A stretch of DNA of 64,000 bases from Diaporthe sp. PMI_573 (lineage: Eukaryota > Ascomycota > Sordariomycetes > Diaporthales > Diaporthaceae), in assembly GCA_021399435.1 (NCBI GenBank), contig JAJTUP010000017.1:558001-622000 (forward strand), read 5' to 3'. The notes under the pieces are model-generated. The model searched no databases. It saw only the letters and a program-made list of their open reading frames with translations, and was not told where the DNA came from. Made by a program: the position numbers and the translations under genes. Positions 33,684-45,095 of the stretch are shown one piece after another. Position 1 is the first letter of the stretch. Each line of letters opens with the position of its first letter.

Positions 33684-35092
33684 GATGGCTGAGTAGAATT
33701 GTTTGGGTTGGTTATGTGGTTTGGTTTTTGAGTAAGAAGAGTTGAAGGTGTCAAGTTTCTTGCTGTTGCTTTGTGTTGTGTCTTGTTGTTGTTGGGATGA
33801 AAAGTTGGCGAGTGTGATGTTGATGAAGGGAGAGGGACCAGCTTTTAATATGTAGTCCCAGCCAGGCTCATCCTGTGTACCGTCGTACCCAAGGCGGCCA
33901 GCCTTGTTTGCCATTCACATGCACTTACGTACCTTCCCAACTGCTCTAGTGCCCCTCCTGCCTGGACAATTCGTTCACAGTTCGAAGCAGTGGCGGGCTG
34001 TTTCTCAAACGGGAGGCGACGATGACGTCAAAGCCGCCAGCCCTTTGACGACCGGGGTGTGATGTCACCACCACCACCACTTACATGCATCATAAACAAA
34101 CACAAACACTTCCATTCTACAAGCAGACTGGCCTAACTACGCTACAACTTTGGACTAGCGCCCAAGATGGGTACCCAACCACCTGCTCTAGATCCGTCAC
34201 GCTACCAACTGGCTCTTTGACAAGGCCAGACCCCCCTCCTGCTTTTCCCACAATCGAACGTAGGCCTGGATCCGTCTTGACGTATATCAGGTGCAGTAGT
34301 AGTGCAAGACACATACGTAATTGAGCGGAAGACTTGTGTGTTGAACTTGGTCGCGGAAATGGGAGGCGGAAGGGATTTCTAGCTAGCCCCCCCCCTGCCC
34401 AACCCGTTAGCAGATTCACGAGTATCCAACATGGATGCTTGCACACACACGCGATGATGCCTCACTACACGTTGAGATATTTTCCCATGTGACTGGCTGG
34501 CTATTGGACCGCACCCTCCAGCAAACCTAGCCCACCGAGGTTTGACAGCGGGAAAGAGGCAGATCATCATCCTGGCCAACCTTGGCAGTCAGGCATATAT
34601 CCCTTTCCCTTGAACACCACACGTCCAATTGCCGGCATAGGCGCCCATGCACCCATGTGGCGAGCGAGTGATTGCTGGCCCAGGCAACAACAGGAGCTCG
34701 CCATATTCCGTCACAAGCATACAAAGGCATACCATCCTAGCGCAAAGAAAAAGAGACCGGCGTGCCAATCTTTGTCTCGTGGTTGTCGTAGCCATCGCAG
34801 AGTATATTTCCGTGCTTGTACATATCCCCCTCTCATTCATCAGTCCAGAGTGACGTGCTTGCTTGCTTGATCGCTCCCGCGTGTTGTTCATGAATGCCAT
34901 AACGCCCAAAAGTGAAGTTTGTTTGACCGTCGACGAAAATGTCCGCACCTCCCCGCCAAGTCCCAAAACCATGGTATCTCCCAGTACAATTTATTTACAC
35001 AAGCTTGAATGAAAGTAGTCCCCCCGCCCCTGCAACATCTGCTTGGTCAGGCGGTGGGTTGCTTCAAGGGTTCAGACGCCGCGGACAGCCAA
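33684..35092. other. Intergenic
   Basis: It holds the promoter of the CsbD-like gene and the 3' flank of NFS1. Short overlapping frames have no recognisable domain. Nothing else is supported. Confidence 0.5.
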
Positions 35093-36890
35093 TTAATGCT
35101 GGCTCCACTGGATGGTGTTGAGGTCGATGCCCTCCTGCACCAACTCCCAGAGGGGGCTCAGCTCGCGGAGGAACGTCACCCGCTCCTGCACCGCCTTGAG
35201 GACGTAGTCGATCTCGCGCTCCGTAGTGAAACGCCCGATGCCGAACCGGATGCTCGAGTGCGCGCTCTCGTCGCTGTTGCCCAAAGCCCTCAAGACGTAG
35301 CTGGGCTCCAGCGACGCGGATGTGCACGCACTGCCTGATGAGAGGGCGATGTCCTTGAGGGCCATGAGGAGGGACTCGCCCTCGACGTAGGCGAAGGAGA
35401 CGTTGACACAGCCAGGGTAGAAATGGTTCGGGTCGCCGTTCTGGCTGGTGTGTTCCAAGGAGAGGAGGCCGTTGAGAAGCTTGTCTGAGAGGAACTTGAT
35501 GCGCTTTGTGTCGTACTGTTTGGGATGTCAGTCATGTCCGTGAACGACCAAGACACGGATAGTGGTAGACAATGTGTGGGAAAGGGTTCCAAATCAGACA
35601 GAGTGCTATTTTTCAACATGAGATTCCTTGTCACGGGAATTCAGAAAGCCATGCAAGTACAGCATATCATCAGGTGGGAGGGGGCAACACGTTTGTCAAG
35701 CTCAACACTTACCGACATCTCTTCGTAGGCGATACGGCACGCCTCGCCGAAGCCGACGACCAGTGGCGGCGCGAGGGTACCGCTCCTCAGCCCTCTCTCC
35801 TGACCACCTCCGCTGATGATGGGGTCGATCCTCACACGCGGGCGTCTCCGGACGTAGCAGGCTCCGATGCCCTTGGGCCCATAGATCTTGTGCGATGAGA
35901 TGGACATCAAGTCGATGTTCATGGCGTTGACGTCCAGCGGGATCTTGCCGACGGCCTGCGCGGCATCTGTGTGGAAGAATACCTTGTTCTGCCGGCAGAG
36001 CTTGCCGATCTCCGCGACCGGCTGGATGACTCCGATCTCGTTGTTGACGGTCATGATGCTGACAAGCGCCGTTTCGGGCTTGATGGCGGCCTTGAGCTCG
36101 TCCATGTTGACCAGCCCGTTGTCCATCACTGGCAGGTACGTGACCTCGAAGCCCTCGTCCTGCAGGTGCCTGCAGCTGTCCAGGACGCACTTGTGCTCGG
36201 TCTGGGTGGTGATGATGTGCCTCTTCTTGCCAGATCGGCCAAAGAATCTTGCCACGCCCTTGATGCTCATGTTATTACTCTCCGTGGCACCGCTCGTGAA
36301 GATGATCTCCTTCGGGTCGGCGCCAATAAGCTTCGCAATGTGCCCTCGCGCATCCTCGACCGCCTTCTCGCTCTCCCAGCCGTAGGCATGTGTCCGGGAG
36401 TGTGGGTTTCCGAAAACGTTGACGTAGAAAGGCAGCATCGCGTCAAGCACTCGAGGGTCGACCGGCGTGGTGGCTTGCATATCGAGGTATATCGGCCGCT
36501 GGCCCTCATCCATCAGTGTGGCTTCCTTCAGCACCTCTATTCGGGGTCAGCCAACCAGCTCACGCAAAGACCGACGGATCCGGGAAGCTCCTTACCTGCC
36601 ATGGGACTGACGAGCATGTTCCCATCCTGCTGTGCCCCCATCGCCAGGCCCGAGTTCTTCAGGGCTGCCTTATCCAGCCGTATCGCAGTCTCGATCTTGG
36701 GCTCTGCTACTTGTGCATTGTCTCTCTTGGACTCGGTGACGTAGCATCGCCGTGATGCTGCTGCTGTGTGTGGGAGGACTGTCGCCACCTGGGGTGTCCG
36801 TGACGCCCGTCGAAGGGAGGCTGATAATGATGTGTTCTTGGAGGTCAGGCGAGATGCCTGCCTCAATGCCGATGATCCAATTCCGGACAT
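35093..36890 (-). CDS. NFS1: Mitochondrial cysteine desulfurase
   Basis: Three exons: 36890-36596, 36536-35713, 35515-35093 (513 aa). The first exon encodes an Arg/Ser/Ala-rich mitochondrial targeting sequence ([19 protein letters not shown], then SASLRRASR). The class V aminotransferase fold follows: [56 protein letters not shown], the PLP-binding lysine in [10 protein letters not shown] (near residue 312) and the catalytic cysteine loop [20 protein letters not shown] (near residue 438). The C-terminus ([20 protein letters not shown]) is that of eukaryotic Nfs1. The enzyme takes sulfur from cysteine for iron-sulfur cluster assembly, and tRNA thiolation, in the mitochondrial matrix with Isd11. 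Introns are 59 and 197 bp. A core gene with nothing odd about it. Confidence 0.95.
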
Positions 36891-38335
36891 CGTGGGTAGT
36901 GGGTGATGTTTTAGGTGGATGGGGCAGATTTTGTGAAAAGAAAAGAGATGGAGGGGAGCTCGGAGGTGGTCTCGATCTGATAATTTTCTCTGGAGGGATG
37001 CTTGATGATTCAGTCGGATAGCGGCAATTCCTCGGTGATCGGGCCTAAGATCTGATGAAACCGACGCGTGTGAGTGGCTGAAGAGGCCGATTTGGTAAGC
37101 ACTAACGGGGCAAGGTTCCACTCTAGCTGTGTTGGGCTTTTCAGTGCCCGCATTCGCCAACGGAGTATCTGCGAAGCACTGACGAGTCCCTGCGAAACCG
37201 GCAGCTCGGTCCCGCCGACTGGCACAGCGAAGAATTTGTGCAAGATACCTGCATCAATTGTGCAAACAAATTTGGTGCATCGTATTATCTAATCTACTAT
37301 CAAGTGATTTCCGGAATATTTAGATAAACAAATATTAGAGATTGGTACTCAGAATTGGCCTGGAAGAAGAGATGCTAGCGAGAGGAACTAAACAATTGAA
37401 ACGGTATGGTATTGTAGCCGCACGGTTTACACGGCATTATCAGCCAGTCACATGTGCTGCATCGTACAGCAAGGAAAGTAGGTACGTACCGATACGACGG
37501 AGAGGAGCAGCTCTGCGGTGGGTAGGACGATGACGCATGTCCACTCTGCCACATAGCCCCACTGTCTTCTGGGCACTGACGTTTTTGGTCGTGGCCGGGG
37601 CGTGGCAGTGAAGAGAAGAGAAGCTGGTGGACGATCAAGACCTGACTGTACCTTGAATTGAGAGCTGCCTGACCTGACTTGGCCGAACCTTGGGATGAGG
37701 ATACGCATCGTCAGCACCAACACTCAATTACACTTCGGTTTTCCTACATAATACCCGGCCCATTAGCTACCTGATCCTCTCTGTGCCCCTCCTGAAACAT
37801 CTGCGACCACCTGCAAAGCACCGACCGCACCGACCGCACCGACGTCGTCCCCCAGAACCCGCCACCACCGCAAGCACCTCGAATCCCGACGATCCCGCGC
37901 GACCTCGGCTCCGATCTCTGTTCGACGGGCCCTCATCCGACCCGTTCCCTAGACCTTCTCTCGGACTGGCGATGCGCTACGACCTTGGCCTTAGACCAAT
38001 ATCCTGAGGAGGGACCAGCGAGCTGACAGGTGCCCGGCACAGCCACATTGCCGTCACCGAATTCCTTTTCCTGACCTGCCGCAAAGTCATAGTTGCAAGA
38101 CAGCCACCAGTCCACCTACTCTAACACCAAGCATCATCACCTTCGCGGGCCACTCACGCTGGTTCCTAATCCCACGCATCCACCAGCATCAACAACATCC
38201 TGTCTGCGATCGCAACCACCACAACCCCCAGAATCACTACTACGAATCCTACATACAACCAGACCTGTACAGTCCACCCCGATCGCAAAGCCTGCGTAGC
38301 CATAGTGCACGGCAGGCGCACTAGATTCAGCAACG
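36891..38335. promoter_or_regulatory. Divergent intergenic region between NFS1 and RVS167
   Basis: 1.45 kb between two start codons pointing apart. The part next to RVS167 is C-rich with CT/CA-rich segments, as is common in long fungal 5' untranslated regions. Small frames here have no recognisable content. Confidence 0.5.
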
Positions 38336-39919
38336 ATGAGCTTTCGGGGGTTCTCAAAGAGCATAACGCGGGTCAGTCCTGTCCACAAGCGATGCACCAT
38401 TCGCCTTCCACCCCCCTTCCCCTTTTCTCCCAGTCGCTGACCTGTGCGCCCGGTAGGCACCGCAAACGTTCAAGCACAAGTTTAACATTGGAGAGCATAC
38501 CAAGGATGCCGTCTACATAGACTCGGAACGGCGCTTCCAGGAGTTGGAGTCCGAGACCAAAAGGCTTCACGACGAGAGTAAAAAGTACTTCGACGCCATC
38601 AACAGCATGCTGCTCCACCAGATCGAGTTCTCCAAAGCAATAGCCGAGATCTACAAGCCCATCAGCGGCAGGATGTCCGACCCAGACTCGCTGGTAGTCC
38701 ACGCGAACCCCGAGGGGATCCAGGCCTGCGAGGAGTACGAGGCCGTCGTGAAGGATCTGCAGGAGACCTTGGCGCCCGAGTTGGAGATGATAGAGAGTAG
38801 GGTCATCCGGCCGGCCAACGAGTTGACAGACGTAATCAAGATCATTCGCAAGCAGATCCTAAAGCGCGAGCACAAGAAGCTGGACTACGACAGGCACCGG
38901 GCGACCATGAAGAAGCTCCAGGATAAGAAGGACAAGTCGATCAAGGACGAGAAGGCCATGTGGAAGGCCGAGAACGACGTGGAGGCGGCGACCCAGGAGT
39001 ACAACTACTTCAACGACCTGCTCAAGGACGAGCTGCCAAAGCTGTTTTTGCTGGAACAGGAGTTCATCAAACCCCTGTTCCAGTCCTTTTACTACATGCA
39101 GCTGAACATCTTCTACACCCTCCACGAGAGGATGCAGCGCTGCGACATCGGGTACTTCGACCTGACCCTTGACATCGAGGAGGCCTTCCACCAGAAACGG
39201 GGTGACATCCAGGAGCAGGCCGAGAAGCTGTCCATAGTTAAGTTCAAGTCGACCGGGCAGAGGAGACCGCCCAAGTACCAGCCGAAGCCAACAGCGCTGC
39301 TCGAAGGAGGGAACCGCCCGGCCGGCCTGCTCACCCAGGGCCCGGCGAGTCCGACACCCTCGGCATCCACAGCTGCGACCCCGTCAGTACTCGGAAATGC
39401 ATCGCCGGGGCTCGGGTCCGCAACGCCCGGCCTCAGCTCCCCTCCCCCCTCAGCCGCCTCGACCAAGCTGGGATTCCACCAGCGCACGCAGAGTGTAGAG
39501 AACCCACCCCCGCCGTACTCAGCCGGCCCGACCTCCCCACCGCTGGCGAGCCCAAAGTCGGCATCCCTGGCCGCGGCTGCTGCCGCGAAGTCGAAGCCCC
39601 CGCCCCCGAAGCCCAAGCCCAGCAGGCTGAGCGCCGTGCCGGCGGCTGAGACGGTGACGGCGCTGTATGACTACTCGGCGCAGGCGGAAGGGGACCTGAG
39701 CTTCCGGGCCGGCGACGTCATTGAGATTGTGAGCAGGACGCAGAACGAGAACGAGTGGTGGGTCGGGAAGCTCCAGGGCAAGCAGGGACAGTTCCCAGGT
39801 CAGTATATGAACCGTCCAGTTTTTTCCCCTGCCTTTCGCAGGGGGAGAGGGTGTTGGGAGTGGAATAAATAACTTAACAAATGTTGTTTTCTATAGGAAA
39901 CTATGTCCAGCTGGGTTAA
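38336..39919 (+). CDS. RVS167: BAR-SH3 amphiphysin-like protein
   Basis: Three exons: 38336-38371, 38457-39798, 39897-39919 (466 aa). The 12-codon first exon MSFRGFSKSITR joins to APQTFKHKFNIGEHTKDAVY, the conserved start of Rvs167/Hob1 proteins. The BAR domain spans about residues 15-240 (RFQELESETKRLHDESKKYF, LKREHKKLDYDRHRATMKKL, NYFNDLLKDELPKLF). A Pro/Ala/Ser-rich linker follows, with PPPPYSAG and KPPPPKPKP. An SH3 domain closes the protein (VTALYDYSAQAEGDLSFRAG, NEWWVGKL, and after the last intron NYVQLG). The protein bends membranes and links endocytosis to actin at cortical patches, usually as a heterodimer with Rvs161. Placement of the last micro-exon is supported by the invariant GNYV ending. 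Confidence 0.94.
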
Positions 39920-42458
39920 AGCAACGACCCTAGGGCTGGTGTCGTGTGGCCGCCCCCCATCTCGCCCCTCCAAGAGCACCGCGGGGCTATCACATGGTGG
40001 AAGTAATTGGATCAATGGATGGTAGGAAGCGAGTCAGCTCGTCTCGACCGACCGACCGACCGATCGTTTTGTATGGAGTACAGAAAAGGATAAAGCATAC
40101 AGGGTGTCCTTACGCAATACCCCGCAGGTGCCGTTTTTGCGTTTGTCTTTTTTTTGGGGTCTTCGCTGTGAGGAGCGGCGTTTGGTTAAGAGAGGGAGGG
40201 GGGGAAGAGAAGCATTTTCATGGTATCTGCTTGGGCCCGCCAGCCTGCCTACCCTACACCCCTTTCTACTGCTCTCTCGGGACGTATCACCGACGTCCAG
40301 TGTGCGGATGGCATTTCTTTGCGAGCGGGAGAGGGGATGGGGGAGCGGCTTGGTGTGTTGTCCGTCCACCTTTAGATAGGGCAAGGGGGATTCGCTGCGT
40401 TGGATTTCACGTGGGAAACTTACCTGCATAGGAGAATTCACCCATGGCGATGTGTTGTCGTAAGAACCTTTCTACCACCCCCCCCTCGTTACACGCGTCT
40501 GTGCCCCCCCTTCCGTGATCACTTTGTCGTTGTGTATGGCAGCCTCGTGCGTGTGCCTCTAGACTTGTGTGTCTGTCTCGCGGTGATACACGACGAGCCC
40601 GAGGACGAACCCGGGGAATATCAATATCGGGCTGGTCGGCCGGCCACTTGCAGCTGGAGGGTGCGATAGATAGATACTACGGGAACCCGCCCCCGGTCTC
40701 GGCCATGTGCTTATGCCACGAGACCTAGTCTCGCTGCCCGTTGGGTGGATTCCATATGCGACCGGGAAGGGAGCCTGAATAGCCGCCGCCTCCCCTACCC
40801 GTTGCGGGGGGTTTCCTGCCATGCAACATACATGTAATTATGTAGGCAGGCAGGGTGCCTTTCCCGGTGTTGCACATACATAGAGCCTCGCCGGGGAGAT
40901 GAGTATACGGCCGTTACGTGATATCGGCCTTTGGGTGTGGGTTTCCGAGGTCCCGTGTGAATGGAGGACAGGTAGACAGACGTGAGATTGTGCCGGGGGG
41001 TTCGTCGGGACTTGTTTATTTCTCGGCTAGGGTCCTGGCGAAGACATTTGGTAGTCATTTAATTGAATGACTTAGTTTCATGTAGTTTTACATAATTTCA
41101 TAATCTAAAATCACGCCAATATTTGTGATACTGGTGCTCCGTACTAAAAGTGTCATGTCAGGGAAGAGTGGTGTTGTCGTGGGAGCCTTGCCGGAAAACC
41201 ACCCACCACCACACCATCGGACGAACACCCTCACCCGGAATGGAGCCTCAAACTGTCAAAGACAAGCCCGGAATGTGCTTTCCCCCGCACCGGTACCCAT
41301 CTTACTGCGTCAAAAACGGGGTCCCATTGAACTCTTCGTCCCTGTCAACTGTTCGCGAGAACAAGGTTCATCATATCTCCCTTGCAGAGGTGAACCCCCC
41401 CAGTTCGCCTTGCCTAGACAAATCCCCTTTAGCGTAACAAGACACACCAAGAAACCAGGCCACCTTGGTAAGCATAATTATTTTTGGCCCCCCATCCACC
41501 ACCACGCCAAAAGCAGTAGTGGCTCACACACGCATCGGAGGCCCGGGTAGCGAGCCAAGTAAAGTTTCCAAATGGTCGAAAGGTGTGTGTGTGTGATTGT
41601 GTGTGTGAACGGTCCGCGACCCACACCTCTCCCGAGGCTGCCTGGGCAAACAACAACCAACCCTCCAGGCAGGGCAGGGACTCGAATCCTGCGAGGACCC
41701 GTCCCGATCGCCGCCAAAAAGTCAACCTTACCTCGCCTTCTCCCCCCGCACAAATCTGCCTTGTCCCGCCGGCAGGAAAGAACGGTCTAATGCGTGTTCC
41801 TTGTCTTACGCGAGGGCCAGATGCGCCTGTCACAGGTGTGTGTGTGTCTTTCCCTCTGGCGGCCGACAGTGCGCATATGTAATGTATGTTCGGCAAGGCA
41901 GGCTGCGTATTTGGGAGGGGGGGACCGGAGGTGGCTCCGAGCGAAGATCTTTTTGCAATTGGGCTTTTTGGAAAGAAATGAAGCATTGAGTGTTTACATG
42001 TGTTGGGGGGGGGGAGGCGTTATTGCCAACATGTTGAGGCTCTTGTGCTTCAGTGGTTGGGAAATTTTTCTAGGCGGCGGGAGGCGCAATGCTGACACCG
42101 CCGTCGCCGGGCTTGAAGGGAAAAGGGGGCAGGGGCGGGAGGGAGGGTTGGATTGGCGATTATAGTGGTGTATTTATTGATTTCGGTTATGCGTCCGCAA
42201 GATTACATGCTATTATTCTTCCCACGATGGCCAACTTTATTTCTGCATGGGAGGAGATGATGAACAAGAAGGGTAACCGTTTCCATCCGAACATGCTACT
42301 TTGCTGTGGCCCTCGTCACGTTCCCAAAAAATGTTTCTCCTGCACCTTCTGTTCCACTGCAGGCTGTCTCTTGCCTTTCTGCACTTTGTAGACCACCCGT
42401 TGAGATCAGGGCTGGTGGTGGTTGGGTGGACGAGTTGGTGTGTGTATGCCACTCTGTC
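39920..42458. other. Long intergenic region, no supported gene
   Basis: Between the RVS167 stop and the F-box gene stop (convergent genes). It contains poly-G/poly-C runs (for example ten G's near 42005), a TG-rich stretch near 41583-41605 and many overlapping frames of 70-185 codons on both strands, none with a recognisable domain. It may contain 3' untranslated regions or a non-coding transcript; I see nothing specific. Confidence 0.5.
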
Positions 42459-45095
42459 TCACTGGTAGCCTGCATTTCTGGATCTTCCCCTCTGCATCCG
42501 CGGGCTTGTGAAGTCCGGCAGTGAGTTGAACCCAGACCCGATCTCTCGCCACATGGCCATCCCCGTGCTCGCCCATTTACACCCGTGTTGTTGCTTCGTC
42601 GGTGTTGTTGCTCGGGCTTCGCGAGGCTGCGCCTGTTGTGACGAGGATGCGCCAGAGACGCCAGACGTACCGTTGTCCGCGGCGGAAGCATGTGACGAAA
42701 ACGAAGAGAACAACTGCCCGGTCGAGCTGAACGAATCGCCGATAGTAGCCCCCGGAATCGGCTCTGCGCCTGCGTCTGCATCTGTGCCCGCGTCTGCGCC
42801 TGCGTCTCCCTCCTGCCTCGTTCCGTTGAGATCACTAGCACCAATATCACACGAGGCTGCAGCGTCCCCAGCCGCCTTTCCTTTTCCCTTGGCCCCATCG
42901 TCCCCACCGGTGATCTCGGGCGCCCAGTCAAATGTTGCCTCAGGTGTCCAGCCGGGAAAGTAATCCGACTGGGGAGGGGGTGAGCCAACCGACTCGTTAT
43001 CGTCCACATCCGGCAGTGGAGATGCGGCATCTTGCTGCTGCTTGCCCTTCCCCTTGCCTGCCTCGTCGTGACGCATTACATCCTCGCCCGCAGGATCATC
43101 CATCCAATAACCATAGTCCATGTAGTCCTCCTCCTCCCCGTGACCTGACTCGTAACCGCTGTCGCGCCGCGAGCATTCGACACCCCACTCCTTGAGCCCC
43201 GGCAGGCGGGTGCTGGGATCGAAACTGACGAAAACGAGCGCCTGCATGCCGCCTTCTCGGCCGGGGCCGCCTCCCGTCGAGTAGACGAGTGATCGTTCGT
43301 CCCACGCGCCCTTGACGCTTCCCGTGTGCCCAGGCGGGTTGACGACGGAGTGTAGCTCCGAGAGGAGGGCAGGGTTGGTGTGCGTGGCTTCCAGCGACCC
43401 AGCTGCCGGTGGCCAGAATGTGATCTCGTTGCGGGTCCCGGATTCGTATAGCCTGGAGGCCCGGCGCAGGTGCGGCTGGGCCCGATCCCTGGCCACCGGG
43501 TCCGCCAGGATGGCTGCGGCGGGACGGAGCTTACGACACCCGGCCCGGAGGCGAAGCCGCCGCGTTGGGTCTGGGGAGGGGCTGGAGTCTGGGTCGTCGA
43601 CCAGGTCTAGAAACGTCTGGCTACCAGGGTGATATGAACGTATAAAGCATTTGCTGAGGGTGAACATGAGTGCCGTCGAGGCGTCATCGCCCGTGTGCGT
43701 GTTGAACGGGCAGCGTATGCGGAGAGGAGGAGGGCTGGGTGGCAGCTCGTAGCTGGTGTGTGGCCTCACCTCCGGCACAGTCTCGGTGACCGGGTTGATG
43801 ATTATGCCGCCACCGACATTGTTGGACCCAGGGTCCCTGGGGCTGCCATCTTCGTCGTCCGAGTCGGCTGTCTTGTCCGGGAATACCAAGGGGGTAGTGT
43901 AGTAGTTCCGCCGCCCCGAGCTCCCAGCAAGCCACTCCTTCCGCGACTCGAGCACTTGCAATTGCTTTGGATCCCGCTCATCGCGGAGGAGGCGGATGAA
44001 AGACCACCGGTCGTCGATTGGCCCCTCTGCATGCTGCCTTCGCCACATCTTGTCCTTGACAGACCTCTCAGTTGTCTTTGGTCTTGGTGCCGCGACGGGA
44101 AACCTGAAGCAGTGATAATGCGAGGTCCAGTCAACCTCGTCGACCTCGAAGCTTGTCTGGTTCGAGAGGCCATAGAACTTGCCATCTATTATCTCGAAGG
44201 CAATCGATTGCCCAATATCTGACCCCACCATGTCCAGGAGGTGGACCTTTTGGTCAAACCACCGGCCTCCACGGATATCGTAGCCCATGAGAACCCATCG
44301 CCGGAACCCATCGTCGCCAAACTCAGAATGTGTGCCGAAGTAGAGAAAATTCTGGTCGTTTCGTACAAATATCTTGTATGTCGTGTCCAGATTCAGGGTC
44401 GTCAGCAACTTCTGCTCCTCGACGCTGAAGACTACCAGCCAGCTCTCCACGATGGGTCTGCAGTGGGTGTAGAGGCACGAGACGATCCCCTCGGCGTAGT
44501 GAAGAATCTGGAACTTGTACTTTCGGGCACCCCGGGACTCTGTGATTGCCTCGTCCAATAGGGCTCTCACGTCGATGATGGTCTCCTCACCGCTAGACTT
44601 GTGTAAATTCAGAACTCGCAGGGTGCGGTCTGACATGTGACACAGAGTGCCGTTGACGTAAATCCATGATTCCGCCACCGCAACGATCGCTGCTGTAAAG
44701 GGAGCGGCGGTTCGGATGGCCTGACGTCTCTTGTACAGCCTCCGCAGAGCGGTGGCATAGTTTCCAGTCGATATTGCTTCTGCGGCCTCGGCGGTTCCCG
44801 GTGCCCTGGACTGCGCCACACAAAGTCGTCAGCTCAGATTCTCTTCCAAGCAGGCGTGACCGGTGTGCTGCCCTTGGTGGCGAGCCCAAGCCAGAACCTC
44901 GTAACCCTCGGACAGACCCGGGATTGGAAAGGGCTTGGGTTCTTTGGACAGTACCTCTAAGATAGCTTTGCACACCCTGTCTTCTTTGATGAGGTAGCCG
45001 AAGCGGGGCGAGAGGCTCAGGTGGAAGACGTCGTCGAGCTCCAGCTCCTGTACTATGAGGCCGATGATCTCATATGGGAGCTTGCTGAGAGACAT
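42459..45095 (-). CDS. F-box protein, large, acidic C-terminus
   Basis: Two exons: 45095-44955 and 44810-42459 (830 aa), with a 144-bp intron (gtactg donor, CTGAC branch site, gcgcag acceptor). The N-terminus MSLSKLPYEIIGLIVQELEL followed by DDVFHLSLS is an F-box. The next ~350 residues form a beta-rich domain seen in many filamentous-fungal F-box proteins (YATALRRLYKRRQAI, ESWIYVNGTLCHMSDRTLRV, RWVLMGYDIRGGRWFDQKVH). The last ~250 residues are low-complexity and acidic, with a DAGADAGTDADAGAE repeat. It probably serves as a substrate adaptor in an SCF ubiquitin ligase; the substrate is unknown. The second-exon frame also has an ATG (44819), but the upstream F-box exon makes the longer model far better. 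Confidence 0.82.

Noticed and set aside
36537..37160. 207-codon upstream extension of the NFS1 frame
   Set aside because: The internal ATG at 36890 gives a typical mitochondrial leader; the upstream part has untranslated-leader character.
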